NCBI GenBank assembly: GCA_022827025.1
Contig: JAJDTT010000255.1
Coordinates: 1-64,000 of the forward strand
Source: Acidobacteriota bacterium
GTDB taxonomy: Bacteria; Acidobacteriota; UBA6911; RPQK01; JAJDTT01
DNA length: 64,000 nt
Direction of reading: 5' to 3'
Made by a program: the position numbers and the translations under genes. The notes beneath the pieces are model-generated. The model saw nothing but the letters and a program-made list of their open reading frames with translations. It did not search any database and was not told where the DNA came from. This document shows, piece by piece, positions 18,837-29,985 of the stretch (the stretch's first letter is position 1; each line of letters starts with the position of its first letter).

Positions 18837-21800
18837 ATGAACGATTCCTTGAAGTTCGGCCCCCAGGATCACTCATCGTCCGATTCCGCCGGGCGGCGGG
18901 CCATCCGGGATTCCCTGGACGCCAGCCTCCTGGTGGAGGCGGCGGCGGGCACCGGCAAGACCAGCGAGCTGGTCCGGCGCCTGGTGGCCGTCCTGGCGAG
19001 CGGCCGGGCCCGCGTCGACGGGATCGCCGCCGTCACCTTCACCCGGAAGGCGGCCGGCGAGCTGAAGCTGCGTCTGCGGGAGGCCCTGGACCGGTCCCGG
19101 CGGCAAGCTTCGGATCCGGCCGAGATCCGGAACCTGGAGCGGGCGGTGGCGGGGCTGGAGGAGGCCAGCATCGCCACCATCCATTCTTTCTGCGCGGACC
19201 TGCTTCGAAAGAGGCCGGTGGAAGCGGGCGTCGACCCCGATTTCCGGGAACTCTCGGAGGATGAGGCGTCCCGCCTCTTCCGGAGGGCCTTTCGGCAATG
19301 GATGGAAACGCGGATGGTCCACCCGGCGCCGGGTCTGGCCCGCGCCCTGCAGCGGTCCCTGATCCGGCAGGGTGCCGAATTCGGCTCGCCGCTGGATGGG
19401 CTCCGTTCGGCCGCCTGGCAACTCCTGGAATGGCGCGACTACGGGAGTTCGTGGAGGCGCGAGGCCTTCGACCGGGAAACTCTCCTGGACGCGCTGGTCA
19501 GCCGAAGCCGGGAACTGGCGGACATCAGCGGCCGGACATCCAACCGGCGGGACCGGCTGCGGCAGGAATTGAGTCCGGTCCGCGATCTGGACGCCTGGAT
19601 CCGGCGTTTCGAGCGGGAACGGCCCCGCGACTACGATCGCCTCGAAGGCCGGATGCTCCGTCTGCTGCAACAGTTGAGATCCCCCTTCTTCCGGCCGGGC
19701 CGGACCGGCGAATACGCCCCGGGCCTGCCCCGGGCCATGGTGGTGGGGGCGCGGGAAGACCTGCTTCGAGAATTGGATGATTTCAAACGCCGCGCCGACG
19801 CTGACCTGGCGGCGCTGCTCCGGGAGGAACTGCTGGAGGTGGTCCCGTTCCACGAGGCCCTCAAGGAGCAGTTGAGCCGGCTCGACTTCATGGACCTGCT
19901 GATCAAGACCCGGGACCTGATCCGGGACCGGCCACCGGTCCGGCGGGACTTCCAGGAGCAGTTCAGCCACATCTTCGTCGACGAGTTCCAGGACACCGAC
20001 GCGCTCCAGGCGGAGATTCTGCTGCTCCTGTCGGCGGACGACCCCGAGGAGACGAATTGGCGCAGGGTCCGGCCCGTTCCCGGAAAGCTCTTCCTGGTGG
20101 GAGACCCCAAGCAGTCCATCTATCGCTTCCGGCGCGCCGACGTGGTCCTGTACCAGGAGATCAAGGAGATCCTGGAGGCGGCCGGGATGGGCGTGGTCCA
20201 CCTGAAGCGGAATTTCCGCTCCGTGCGGCCCTTGCAAATGGCCGTCAACTCCGCCTTCGCGCCGGAGATGACGGCCGATCCCGTCAGCGGTCAGCCCGAC
20301 TACGTCCCGCTCGAGAGCCACCGAACGGCCGAGCGAGACCAGCCGGCCCTCATCGCCCTTCCGGTGCCGCGTCCCTACAGCAAATGGGGAAACCTGGCCA
20401 ACGCGGCCATCGAAGAGAGCCTGCCCCAGACCGTCGCCGCCTTCACCGACTGGCTGCTGCGGAAAAGCGGGTGGCAGGTGGGTGACCCGGAGGACCCGTC
20501 CCGGCGCATACCCATCTCTCCCGGCCACGTCTGCATCCTGTTCCGGCGGTTCGTGAGTTGGAGACGGGACGTCACGCGAGACTACGCCAGGGGTCTCGAG
20601 ATCCGCGGGGTTCCCCACGTCCTGATGGGGTCCCGATCGTTCCATCAGCGGGAAGAGGTCGAGACCCTCCGGGTGGCCCTAGGCGCCATCGAACGGCCGG
20701 ACGACGAACTCTCGATCTACGCGACGCTCCGCGGATCCCTCTTCTGGATCCGGGATTCCCTGTTGCTTCGCTTCCGGGATCGTCACGGTTCGCTCCATCC
20801 CTTCCGTCCCCGTCCCGAAGACCTGGATGCCGAACTGGAGCCGGTGGCCGAGGCGCTGGAGATCCTGGCCCGGCTGCACCGCCGGCGCAACCGCCGTCCC
20901 GTCGCCGAGACCCTTTCCCGGCTCCTTTCTCTGACCAGGGCTCACGCGGGATTCGCGCTGCGCCCGGCCAGCCACCAGGTTCTGGCCAACGTGCAGCGGG
21001 TCTGCGATCTGGCCCGGGCCTTCGAGACCGGCGGGGGAGGCTCGTTCCGGGCCTTCGTGGAACACCTGGAGCGACTGGCGCGGCGGCGGACCGGCGCCGA
21101 GGCCCAGGTTTCCGAAGAAGGAGTCGACGGGGTCCACCTGATGACCGTCCACAACGCCAAGGGTCTGGAGTTTCCCGTGGTGATCCTGGCCGACACGACG
21201 GCGCGCCTCTCTTCCGGGCGCCCGGACAAATTCGTCGATTCCAGCCGAAACCTGGCGGCCTTCAGCCTCATGGGGTGCGTCCCCTGGGAGCTGCTGGACC
21301 ATCGCGACGAAGAGTTGGCGCGGGACCGGGCGGAGGGAGTCCGCGTCGCCTACGTGGCGGCGACGCGCGCCCGCGACCTGCTGGTGGTCCCCGGGCTGGG
21401 AACCGGCCCCAGACCGAGATCGAGGGTGGAATGGTTGGCTCCACTGGAGAAGGCCATCTATCCGGACCGGGCGGAGTGGGCCCGGGGCGAACCGGCTCCC
21501 GGATGCCCCGCCTTCGGGCCTCGAAGCCTGCTGCAGCGTCCCAAGGGCCGAATCGAACCCTCTATCCGGCCCGGCCTCCACCGGCCGCAGACGGGGGATC
21601 ACGCCGTGGTCTGGTGGGACCCCGAGTTGCTGGACCTGGCAGTTCGTCCCAACTTCGGCTTGCAGCGGGAGCGGATCCTGGCCGACGACGAAGCCGGCCA
21701 AGCCGGAAAGGAAGGACTTGCCCGGTACCGGGAGTGGCGAGACGGGCGCCGGTCGGCTCTTCGGTCCGGGTCAACGCCCAGTCTCGAGGTGATGACGGTC

Positions 21801-22310
21801 ACGGGGGAGCCCTCGCCGGGAGATCCCCCCGAGTGTCCACCGGTGGGGCTGGAGACCCATCCGATTCCCGATTCCCGTCCCACCGGTCCCAGGTTCGGGA
21901 CCCTGGTCCACACCCTGCTTCGGGACGTCCGCCTGGACGACGGCGAGCCGGAGATCCGGAGGCTCGCCCGGCTCCACGGCAGGATCCTGGGCGTGACCAA
22001 CCGGGAGCGTAGATCCGCCATCCAGGCCGTGCGCTCCGCCCTGGAACACCCGCTGCTGAAACGGGCGCGGGCTGCCCAAAGGCGCCACCGGGAGTTTCCT
22101 TTCGTGCTCACGGTCGAGGAAGGAAAACTGCTGGAAGGCACCATCGATCTGGCTTTCCAGGAGGACGGCCGCTGGATCGTCGTGGACTTCAAGACCGACG
22201 TCCACCTCAAACCGGACGATCCGGGCTACGTGCGGCAGGTGCAATGGTATGCGTATGGACTGAAGCAGATCACGGGCCAGCCGGCGGAAGGATGGTTGCT
22301 GGGAATCTGA
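18837..22310 (+). CDS. addA: AddA/RecB-like UvrD-family helicase-nuclease
   Basis: A protein of 1157 residues. Walker A AAAGTGKTS has its lysine at residue 41. Other superfamily 1 motifs are VTFTRKAAGEL, Walker B FVDEFQDTD (about 382), GDPKQSIYRFRRAD, VHNAKGLEFPVV and YVAATRARDLL (about 840). The C-terminal PD-(D/E)XK nuclease begins with GTLVHTLL (about 1021) and carries GTIDLAF and VVDFKTD (about 1101-1120), then QVQWYAYGL. The architecture is that of AddA, the motor and one of two nucleases of the AddAB complex. GAGAGG at 18827-18832 is its ribosome site, overlapping the stop codon of the addB-like gene. Confidence 0.88.
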   Translation: MNDSLKFGPQDHSSSDSAGRRAIRDSLDASLLVEAAAGTGKTSELVRRLVAVLASGRARVDGIAAVTFTRKAAGELKLRLREALDRSRRQASDPAEIRNLERAVAGLEEASIATIHSFCADLLRKRPVEAGVDPDFRELSEDEASRLFRRAFRQWMETRMVHPAPGLARALQRSLIRQGAEFGSPLDGLRSAAWQLLEWRDYGSSWRREAFDRETLLDALVSRSRELADISGRTSNRRDRLRQELSPVRDLDAWIRRFERERPRDYDRLEGRMLRLLQQLRSPFFRPGRTGEYAPGLPRAMVVGAREDLLRELDDFKRRADADLAALLREELLEVVPFHEALKEQLSRLDFMDLLIKTRDLIRDRPPVRRDFQEQFSHIFVDEFQDTDALQAEILLLLSADDPEETNWRRVRPVPGKLFLVGDPKQSIYRFRRADVVLYQEIKEILEAAGMGVVHLKRNFRSVRPLQMAVNSAFAPEMTADPVSGQPDYVPLESHRTAERDQPALIALPVPRPYSKWGNLANAAIEESLPQTVAAFTDWLLRKSGWQVGDPEDPSRRIPISPGHVCILFRRFVSWRRDVTRDYARGLEIRGVPHVLMGSRSFHQREEVETLRVALGAIERPDDELSIYATLRGSLFWIRDSLLLRFRDRHGSLHPFRPRPEDLDAELEPVAEALEILARLHRRRNRRPVAETLSRLLSLTRAHAGFALRPASHQVLANVQRVCDLARAFETGGGGSFRAFVEHLERLARRRTGAEAQVSEEGVDGVHLMTVHNAKGLEFPVVILADTTARLSSGRPDKFVDSSRNLAAFSLMGCVPWELLDHRDEELARDRAEGVRVAYVAATRARDLLVVPGLGTGPRPRSRVEWLAPLEKAIYPDRAEWARGEPAPGCPAFGPRSLLQRPKGRIEPSIRPGLHRPQTGDHAVVWWDPELLDLAVRPNFGLQRERILADDEAGQAGKEGLARYREWRDGRRSALRSGSTPSLEVMTVTGEPSPGDPPECPPVGLETHPIPDSRPTGPRFGTLVHTLLRDVRLDDGEPEIRRLARLHGRILGVTNRERRSAIQAVRSALEHPLLKRARAAQRRHREFPFVLTVEEGKLLEGTIDLAFQEDGRWIVVDFKTDVHLKPDDPGYVRQVQWYAYGLKQITGQPAEGWLLGI

Positions 22311-22390
22311 TGGAAATGAGGAACGTATCCTGATGTTGCATTGCCGACGCCTCAGCAGAAAGTCGAGGATTATGGCAGTATTGCACTGTT

Positions 22391-22672
22391 ATGGTAAAGG
22401 TAACCTACTCCCTCGACAAGGCGACGGTGCGGCAGATCCGTCGAATGGCGGATCTTTTCGGCATGGCGCAGAGCCATGTGGTTCGGGAAGCAGTCGCCGA
22501 CTACGCGGCGCGCAAGGACCGGCTCAGCGAGCGTGAAAGGCTTCGTCTGCTGTCGGTGATCGAACGCCTGCGCGATGCACCGGTGACCCGTTCCGAGCAA
22601 AGTGTCGACGCTGAAATCCGCGAGGTGCGGGCCGCTCGGCGCCGCGGCGGACGAACCGGGCAAAGGCCGTGA
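22391..22672 (+). CDS. Ribbon-helix-helix antitoxin (VapB-like)
   Basis: A protein of 93 residues. The N-terminal VKVTYSLDKATVRQIRRMAD strand-helix followed by SHVVREAVADYAAR is a CopG/Arc-type ribbon-helix-helix DNA-binding domain. The charged C-terminal tail would wrap the toxin. Its TGA overlaps the GTG of the PIN-domain gene (GTGA), a classic antitoxin-toxin coupling. No ribosome site precedes the ATG. Such antitoxins repress their own promoter; the operator was not identified. Confidence 0.85.
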   Translation: MVKVTYSLDKATVRQIRRMADLFGMAQSHVVREAVADYAARKDRLSERERLRLLSVIERLRDAPVTRSEQSVDAEIREVRAARRRGGRTGQRP

Positions 22673-23043
22673 CGATTCACCTCGATACATCGGTGCTTAT
22701 CGATGCGCTCACGGGCCCTCGCCGCTCGCTGGAACGGCTGTCGGCATTCGTGGCGGAAGGCCACCGGGTAAACCTGTCCACGGTCGTGCTGTATGAATGG
22801 TTGCGCGGGCCCCGAACGACAGCCGAGTTGCGGGTGCAGGAAGAGATGTTCCCGCAGCGCGCGGCCGTCCCGTTCGATGCCGAAGCGGCCACTCAGGCCG
22901 CGAGGCTTTACCGGCAAACGTCGCGCCCTCGAGGGCGCGAGGTCGATCTCGCTGTAGCGGCCTGCGCTCTGGTGCAAGGTGCTGCCCTCTGGACGCTGAA
23001 CTACGACGACTTCCGTGATCTCCCTGGCGTCGAGTTGATGTAG
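22669..23043 (+). CDS. PIN-domain ribonuclease toxin (VapC-like)
   Basis: A protein of 124 residues starting at GTG 22669. The PIN acidic residues are visible: D6 in HLDTSVLID, a glutamate in VLYEWLRG (about 43), an aspartate in REVDLAVAACAL (about 95) and the NYDDF motif near 111. The length is typical of VapC. Proteins of this family cleave RNA, often tRNA or rRNA loops, when the antitoxin is degraded. All catalytic positions appear intact, so the pair may be active. Confidence 0.86.
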   Translation: MTIHLDTSVLIDALTGPRRSLERLSAFVAEGHRVNLSTVVLYEWLRGPRTTAELRVQEEMFPQRAAVPFDAEAATQAARLYRQTSRPRGREVDLAVAACALVQGAALWTLNYDDFRDLPGVELM

Positions 23044-23134
23044 GAACCGGAACCGGGTCACCGCTCATGCAGCAAGCCCGTCCACAGTTCCGAGAAGTGG
23101 ATCGCACTCGATTCCGCTGCGAGAAGAGGACCCA

Positions 23135-24556
23135 ATGAAACTCGCCAATTTCGTCGGTGTCACAGTACTGCCCGAGTACTTCCAGAGCGAGTCCATCAAC
23201 GGGGTGCTCGACAATCTCGAACGCAAAGCCGCAGCCACGGCCGTGACCACCTCCCCCTACGTGATGGAGCCGGCCGACTCCCGGACCGGATTCCGGGAGC
23301 CTCCCATCGACGCGGGTGCCGGAAAGGTCCGCCTGCTGGACCGGCCGCTCTGGGGGAGGCGGGAACTCTGGACCCGGACGGCCCCGAGCTTCCGCCCCGA
23401 TCTCCGGCTCTATCGCGGTCTGCGCTATCAGCCTCCACTGCCGGACGTCCTGACCGCCGGGCAAGGTCCCATGGTCGAGCAGTTCATCCAGGCTGCCCGA
23501 TCCCGGGGACTGAAGGTCTACCTTCAGGTTCAGGCGGCGATCCCTCCGGGCTACCGGGTCCAGTTCGGGGAACCGGAAATCGACGACCGCCCTCGCTTGC
23601 CCGACGGAAGCGTTCCCGAACGCCGCCTCTCGTCCAACGGAAGCCTGGCCAGTCCTCACATCCGAGAGTACACGCACGCTCTCATCCGGGATCTCTGCCG
23701 GCAATACCCGGATATCCACGGCCTTCGAGTCGACTGGCCCGAATATCCCCCCTACCTCCTGGACTCCATCTTTCTCGACTTCGGCCAGCATGCCCGGAAT
23801 GCAGCGGCCAGAATGGGATTCGATTTCGACCGGATGCGTGGCGGCGCCGCCGCGCTCTACCGGCACCTGCACGGCGGCCTTCACGACTCGGACCTGATCG
23901 CCTGTACCGAAGCCGAAAGCCCCGGCGAGGCCCTGCGGCGGATCGTGCCCGATTCTGCGGGTCTGTCGGAGTGGGTCCGATTCAAAGCCCGGCTCGTGGA
24001 AACGTTGCACTCCGGCTTCCGCAAGACCATGGACGACGCGGGAGCCGGGCACATGGAGCTGTGGTCCAACGCGTTTCCGCCTCCCTGGAACACGCTCTCG
24101 GGCATGGATTACCGGCTGGTGGGCCGGTGCAGCATGGCCATCTCCGTGAAGCTCTACACGATGCACTGGCCCATGATGCTCCGGTTCTACGGCGACCAAC
24201 TGTGCCAGGCGAATCCCGGAGTCTCCGGCTCGCTCCTGGCTCGGGCTCTGGTGCGCCTGTTCGACATCTCCGGCGTTCCGGCTCCGGACCGGCTCGAGGA
24301 TCTCTACTATCCGTCTCCCGACGAGCCCCACCCGGCCGGCGCCGAGGCGCAGCACCACAAGATCGTCCAAGCCCAGCATGAAGCGGGCGAGACTCCCGTC
24401 TACGCCCTGGCTCATGGATACGGACCGGCCGGGGACTTCCGGCACCGCCTGGAGACCGCCATGGCGGCGAGCCGGCACGGTTGCTGGATCAACCGGTACG
24501 GATACCTGAGCGACGAAAAGCTCGAGATCATCGGGAAGGTCGCCCGCCGCTCCTGA
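23135..24556 (+). CDS. Unrecognised TIM-barrel-like protein
   Basis: A protein of 473 residues with no signal peptide. A likely ribosome site, AGAGGA, lies 6 bases before the ATG. Alternating strand-helix segments such as GLKVYLQVQAAIPPGY, GLRVDWPEYPPYLLDSI and LELWSNAFPPPW (by position about 125-320) suggest a glycoside-hydrolase-like beta-alpha barrel. The acidic residues in RVDWPEY and the CTEAES segment are candidates for catalysis. I do not recognise the family. It is followed by a strong hairpin, and its only near neighbours are the toxin pair and an anSME-like gene, so context gives no function. Confidence 0.75.
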   Translation: MKLANFVGVTVLPEYFQSESINGVLDNLERKAAATAVTTSPYVMEPADSRTGFREPPIDAGAGKVRLLDRPLWGRRELWTRTAPSFRPDLRLYRGLRYQPPLPDVLTAGQGPMVEQFIQAARSRGLKVYLQVQAAIPPGYRVQFGEPEIDDRPRLPDGSVPERRLSSNGSLASPHIREYTHALIRDLCRQYPDIHGLRVDWPEYPPYLLDSIFLDFGQHARNAAARMGFDFDRMRGGAAALYRHLHGGLHDSDLIACTEAESPGEALRRIVPDSAGLSEWVRFKARLVETLHSGFRKTMDDAGAGHMELWSNAFPPPWNTLSGMDYRLVGRCSMAISVKLYTMHWPMMLRFYGDQLCQANPGVSGSLLARALVRLFDISGVPAPDRLEDLYYPSPDEPHPAGAEAQHHKIVQAQHEAGETPVYALAHGYGPAGDFRHRLETAMAASRHGCWINRYGYLSDEKLEIIGKVARRS

Positions 24557-24558
24557 TG

Positions 24559-24587
24559 GGAGCGGGGGTTTTCCTACCCCCGCTTCC
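24559..24587 (+). terminator. Hairpin downstream of the TIM-barrel-like gene
   Basis: GAGCGGGGGT, loop TTTCCT, ACCCCCGCTTC form a ten-pair GC-rich stem a few bases after the stop codon. The uridine tract is poor (GGTTTCCC), so termination may be inefficient or need Rho. Confidence 0.6.
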
Positions 24588-24709
24588 GGTTTCCCAACAT
24601 TCCGCCGGATCTGGCAGCCTCGACTTTCCGGTCCATTCATCAACTTAGCGCTAATGCAGGAATGTCCCCCCTCCGGCAGAGTAGTAGACTGGTTTCAAGA
24701 GATTCGGAG

Positions 24710-26035
<1,326 letters not shown>

Positions 26036-26065
26036 GCCGGATCACCGTCTATCCCCGAACTTCGG

Positions 26066-28291
26066 TCAGCGGCGGGAAGCGTCCCCGGCCGTGCCTGTTG
26101 ATACCGCAGCCACCTCTTCCGTCAACAACCGGACCAGAACCTCCGGCTCCGACGTGGGCAACCGGCAGACGTAGTTCTCGCAGACGTACGCGGTCGCCTT
26201 CCCATCGACGGGAACCATGGCCCGGACGGCCGGGTTGCTCCTCCCCAGGTATTCCTGGCCAGTTCCACCGTCCGCAAACAGAAGGACCTTGTTGGGAACG
26301 TAGGTGGAATGGACCACCTTGAGCAGAGCCCGGAGTGCGGCGCCCGACGGGTCGCCTGCCAGAACCACCTGCTTCGGCGTTCCCAGGTGGAAGTCGAGGG
26401 CGGCGAGCATGTGGGGAAGGGATTCGGGATGCTCCCGCAACCGGTCCCCGAAATGCTTCAGGGCCACCTCGGCCAGCTTCTTCCACTTCGGATTGTGGGT
26501 CATCTCCGCCAGGCGCAGAAGGTTCCAGACGGCGACCGAGTTCCCGGTGGGTTCGGCCGCGTCGTAGTCGTCCCGGGTCCGCAGGATCAGTGACGCGTCT
26601 TGTCCCGAAGTGTCGAAGAAAGCTCCGGTTTCCTGGTCGTAGAAGAGATCGACGGCCGCCTCCATCAGTTCCATGGAGCACTGCAGGTGGCGGATGTCGG
26701 ATCCGGCCTGGTAGAGGTCGATGAGGCCCATGACCAGGAACGCGTAGTCCTCCAGGTGCCCCTCGAACCGGGCCTCCCCCTCCCGGTAGCGCCTCAGAAG
26801 CCGTCCCGTCTCCTTCTGGTAGAGATGCTCCAGGATGAAGTCCGCCGCCCGCCGGGCCGTCTCCAGGGTTTCGGCCTCTCCCAGAACCTGGTGCGCCCGG
26901 GCGAAGGCGGAGATCATGAGGCCGTTCCACGAGACCAGGATCTTGTCGTCCAGGTAGGGCCGCACCCGCTGGTTCCGGACCTCGAGCAACAGGCGCCGCG
27001 ACTCCCGGAGCATCGAATCCACCTCCTCCGGAGACCGCTTGAACTTTCGCGCCGTCTCGTCGAGGGTGTGTGCCCGGTAGAGAATGTTCTGGTTCACGAA
27101 GACCTGGTGGGGGTCGCTGAGAGCGTTCCCGCCGGGCTCGATCCCGAAGCCGTGGGCGAATATGGCTCCCCTGGCAGGTCCCAGGATCCGGTCCAGCTCC
27201 GCCTTGGTCCAGACGTAGAAGGCGCCCTCCCGTTTCCTCTTGGGTTGGGACGGGTCCGGAGCGCTTTCCGCATCCTCGGCGGAGTAGAATCCCCCCGGCG
27301 GATGGGTGAGCCGCCGGCTCACGTAATCCAGGGTTCTCCGGGCCATGGAGGCAAAAAGCGGATTCCGGGTCAGTTGGTAGGCCTCCAGGTAGGAGTTCAC
27401 CAGTTGGGCCTGATCGTAGAGCATCTTCTCGAAGTGGGGGACCCGCCACTGGCGGTCCACCGAATAGCGGTGAAAGCCACCCTCCAGGTGGTCGAAAATC
27501 CCGCTGGTGGCCATCCGTTTCAAGGTGGTCAAGGTCATTTCCAGAGCCCGGCTCTTGGCCTCCCTGCGGTGATACCGGAGCAGAAAGTTGAATACCACGG
27601 GCCGGGGAAACTTGTTCCCCTGCCCGAAACCGCCGTAGGTTTCGTCGTAACCGGCTCGAATCGATTCGTACCCCTGCTTGAGAATCGACGCCTCCACGGG
27701 CGCACTCCCGGCCTCCATCCGAGACTGCTCCCGCAGAAACTCGGTGAGCTGGCGGCCCGCCGTGGCGATGTCGTCCCGATTCTTGACCCAGACTTCATGG
27801 ATCCGGCCGATGAGCGCGCTAAAGGTCTCCGGAGGGACGTAGGTCCGCCCGAAGAAGGGTTCGAGTTCGGGAGTCAGGAACATGGACATGGGCCAACCGC
27901 CGCTCCCGGTGAGGGCCAGCAACGCCGACATGTAAATTCGGTCCACGTCGGGACGTTCTTCCCGATCCACCTTGATGTTGACGAAGTACCGGTTCATCAG
28001 GTCCGCGATGCCGGGGTCCTCGAACACCTCCCGCTCCATCACGTGGCACCAGTAGCAGGTCGAGTAGCCGACGGAGAGGAAGATGGGACGGTCTTGCTCG
28101 CGGGCCAGGCGGAACGCCTCCTCGCCCCATGGGTGCCAGTCCACCGGGTTGTAGGCGTGTTGCAGCAGGTAGGGACTCTTTTCCTGGATCAGCCGGTTCG
28201 AACGGCCCTTGGAGGTCTCCTCGGCGCCCGCCGGGCAGATCTGGCCGCCGGTACCGAGCAGGACCAGAAGCAACGTCAAAAGCGGTCTCAT
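26066..28291 (-). CDS. YyaL-type thioredoxin-domain protein (DUF255/Spata20 family)
   Basis: A protein of 741 residues. Residues 1-23 look like a signal peptide, unusual for this mostly cytoplasmic family. [29 protein letters not shown] and [14 protein letters not shown] (CxxC redox pair) are the family hallmarks, followed by [13 protein letters not shown] and [11 protein letters not shown]. The rest is an alpha/alpha barrel like N-acylglucosamine 2-epimerase, with [15 protein letters not shown] and FYSAEDAES segments. The biochemical role of the family is not settled. It converges on the radical SAM gene with 30 bases between. The SEC-C/anSME neighbour may be coincidental. Confidence 0.88.
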   Translation of the reverse strand: MRPLLTLLLVLLGTGGQICPAGAEETSKGRSNRLIQEKSPYLLQHAYNPVDWHPWGEEAFRLAREQDRPIFLSVGYSTCYWCHVMEREVFEDPGIADLMNRYFVNIKVDREERPDVDRIYMSALLALTGSGGWPMSMFLTPELEPFFGRTYVPPETFSALIGRIHEVWVKNRDDIATAGRQLTEFLREQSRMEAGSAPVEASILKQGYESIRAGYDETYGGFGQGNKFPRPVVFNFLLRYHRREAKSRALEMTLTTLKRMATSGIFDHLEGGFHRYSVDRQWRVPHFEKMLYDQAQLVNSYLEAYQLTRNPLFASMARRTLDYVSRRLTHPPGGFYSAEDAESAPDPSQPKRKREGAFYVWTKAELDRILGPARGAIFAHGFGIEPGGNALSDPHQVFVNQNILYRAHTLDETARKFKRSPEEVDSMLRESRRLLLEVRNQRVRPYLDDKILVSWNGLMISAFARAHQVLGEAETLETARRAADFILEHLYQKETGRLLRRYREGEARFEGHLEDYAFLVMGLIDLYQAGSDIRHLQCSMELMEAAVDLFYDQETGAFFDTSGQDASLILRTRDDYDAAEPTGNSVAVWNLLRLAEMTHNPKWKKLAEVALKHFGDRLREHPESLPHMLAALDFHLGTPKQVVLAGDPSGAALRALLKVVHSTYVPNKVLLFADGGTGQEYLGRSNPAVRAMVPVDGKATAYVCENYVCRLPTSEPEVLVRLLTEEVAAVSTGTAGDASRR

Positions 28292-28334
28292 GGAGGCGCG
28301 CTCCGTCCGGAGTCGGGCCCATGTGCAACGGGCA

Positions 28335-29480
28335 CTACCAGGCCTCCCTGTAGATCTCCATGGCGCCCCGGGAGGTCAGCCGGCGTGGATTGAATCCCAC
28401 GGTCCAATGGGAGGAGGCCTGAGCCGCCAGGCCTTCCAGATCACCCTCCGAAACGCCCTCGCTCCGCAACTCCCGCGGAAGGCGGCCCGACGCGGCCAAT
28501 TCGTCCAACCTTCGGGCCAGCGACTCGGAAGCGTGGCCGCCCTTCCAGGAGTTTCCGCCGGAGAGGTGCAACAGATCCCCGTACGCGGATTCGGCCGCCC
28601 TGCCCGTCCAGCGGACGACCGGCGACAGCAGCAGGCCGATGGCGAGTCCGTGGGGCATCCGGTACCGGGCCGACAGGGGATTGGCGCAGGCATGGGCCGC
28701 ACCCACGGAGGAGTTCTCGATGGCCAGGCCGGCGTAGAAGGCGCCCAACTGCATCGCTCCGCGCGCCGCCAGGTCCGCCGGGTCGTGCAGCACCCGCTCG
28801 TAGTTCCGTTCCAGCAACCACCAGGCTTCGCGGGAGAAGGACTGGGAGAGCAGAGTGCTCCGCTTGCTGCAATACGACTCCACGGCGTGGGAGAGGGCGT
28901 CGAATCCCGTGGCGCTGCTGACGCCGGCCGGTTGGGAAAGGGTCAGGCAGGGGTCGAGTATGGCGACTCGAAAAGCGGCTTGAGGGTCTCCGCAGGCCAT
29001 CTTCACGTGAGTCCGGGCGTCCGCGATGATGGCGTACGACTGGGCTTCGCTCCCGGTCCCGCTGGTGGTGGGAATCCCGATCATGGGCAGCATCCGGCCC
29101 CGCGCCCGGCCATACCCCTGGTAGTCGTAGATCGTTCCCTCGCCGGTAAGCAGGAAGTTGATCCCCTTGGCGCAGTCCATGGAGCTGCCGCCTCCGAGGC
29201 CCACCACAGAGTCGACTCCCAGAGGGCGAGCGTAATCGGCGCCTTTGTCCACCATCCGCGAGTCCGGATCAGGTGCAAAGTCGTGGAACCCATGCACCTG
29301 GACTCCGGCCTCGGCCAGGATCTCCGAGACCGTCTCGACGTGGCCCGAGTTCACGAGTCCCGGGTCCGAGACCAGAAGAGTCCGCTGAAATCCCAGTTCG
29401 CGCGCGGCCGGAGCCAACTCGCGGACCGAGCCCTCACCAAAGATCAGCCGGGTGGAAGCTTCGAAGACGAACGGCTTCAT
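28335..29480 (-). CDS. Iron-containing alcohol dehydrogenase (group III)
   Basis: A protein of 381 residues from ATG 29480. FGEGSVREL starts the Rossmann half; [11 protein letters not shown] binds the nucleotide, and [17 protein letters not shown] is the family motif. The metal site is [11 protein letters not shown] and [19 protein letters not shown], giving the aspartate and three histidines of Fe-ADHs. It oxidises or reduces an alcohol/aldehyde pair with NAD(P); the substrate is unknown. The start lies 17 bases from the stop of an antitoxin-like gene on the same strand, at the place where a PIN toxin gene would be expected. Confidence 0.9.
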   Translation of the reverse strand: MKPFVFEASTRLIFGEGSVRELAPAARELGFQRTLLVSDPGLVNSGHVETVSEILAEAGVQVHGFHDFAPDPDSRMVDKGADYARPLGVDSVVGLGGGSSMDCAKGINFLLTGEGTIYDYQGYGRARGRMLPMIGIPTTSGTGSEAQSYAIIADARTHVKMACGDPQAAFRVAILDPCLTLSQPAGVSSATGFDALSHAVESYCSKRSTLLSQSFSREAWWLLERNYERVLHDPADLAARGAMQLGAFYAGLAIENSSVGAAHACANPLSARYRMPHGLAIGLLLSPVVRWTGRAAESAYGDLLHLSGGNSWKGGHASESLARRLDELAASGRLPRELRSEGVSEGDLEGLAAQASSHWTVGFNPRRLTSRGAMEIYREAW

Positions 29481-29496
29481 GGGGTCCACAGGCAGG

Positions 29497-29745
29497 TTAG
29501 CACGGACCTCGGTTCTTGTAGGTGGACTCCCGAATGCGAGGCCACCCGGCACCGCGATATGCCGGCTGCAAGCCTCTGCCGCCAACACTTGCATCCCTCA
29601 ACTTGAAGCGGTTGCGCTGGCTGTCGGCGCGCAACACCAAGCGAAACCCACGTTCGATCAGTGATCGAAACGTAACGTTCTCCTTGGACGCATGGGCCTT
29701 GGCTTTTCTGGCGAGGCAATCGGTGATCTCGATAGTAATCTTCAT
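29497..29745 (-). CDS. Orphan VapB-family antitoxin-like protein
   Basis: A protein of 82 residues from ATG 29745 (an ATG 12 bases upstream would add four). MKITIEITDCLARKAKAHA followed by VTFRSLIERGFRLVL is a short ribbon-helix-helix-type antitoxin. The C-terminal RLRDASVGGRGLQ-like block (here KLRDASVGGRGLQPAYRG) ending in an IREST-Y-NRG tail is the family's toxin-binding segment. No PIN-domain gene follows; the next gene on this strand is the alcohol dehydrogenase. It is either a solitary antitoxin or the remains of a lost pair. Confidence 0.72.
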   Translation of the reverse strand: MKITIEITDCLARKAKAHASKENVTFRSLIERGFRLVLRADSQRNRFKLRDASVGGRGLQPAYRGAGWPRIRESTYKNRGPC

Positions 29746-29985
29746 CTGGAGCCCCATTCTCTCCGATGTGATTCTACACCTTCCTCGTGCCGTACAGGCA
29801 TATGAAAGGGGTTGTCACAACCGGACTTTTCCCATTTATCTCTACCGGTTCGTACGGGCGACCCTACGGGATTCCATTTCGCGGATCGACCCGCTCAACT
29901 TGCCTGCGAGCATCCGGAACCCTTTGCATGTAAACTCCCGGTGGCAAAGAAGACACTGCCTCGGACCGAGTTCCGACCAACCTGG

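Noticed and set aside
29851-29872. GGGCGACCCTACGG near the potA start as a decayed palindromic repeat
   Set aside because: No left or right arm can be completed; the match is too short.
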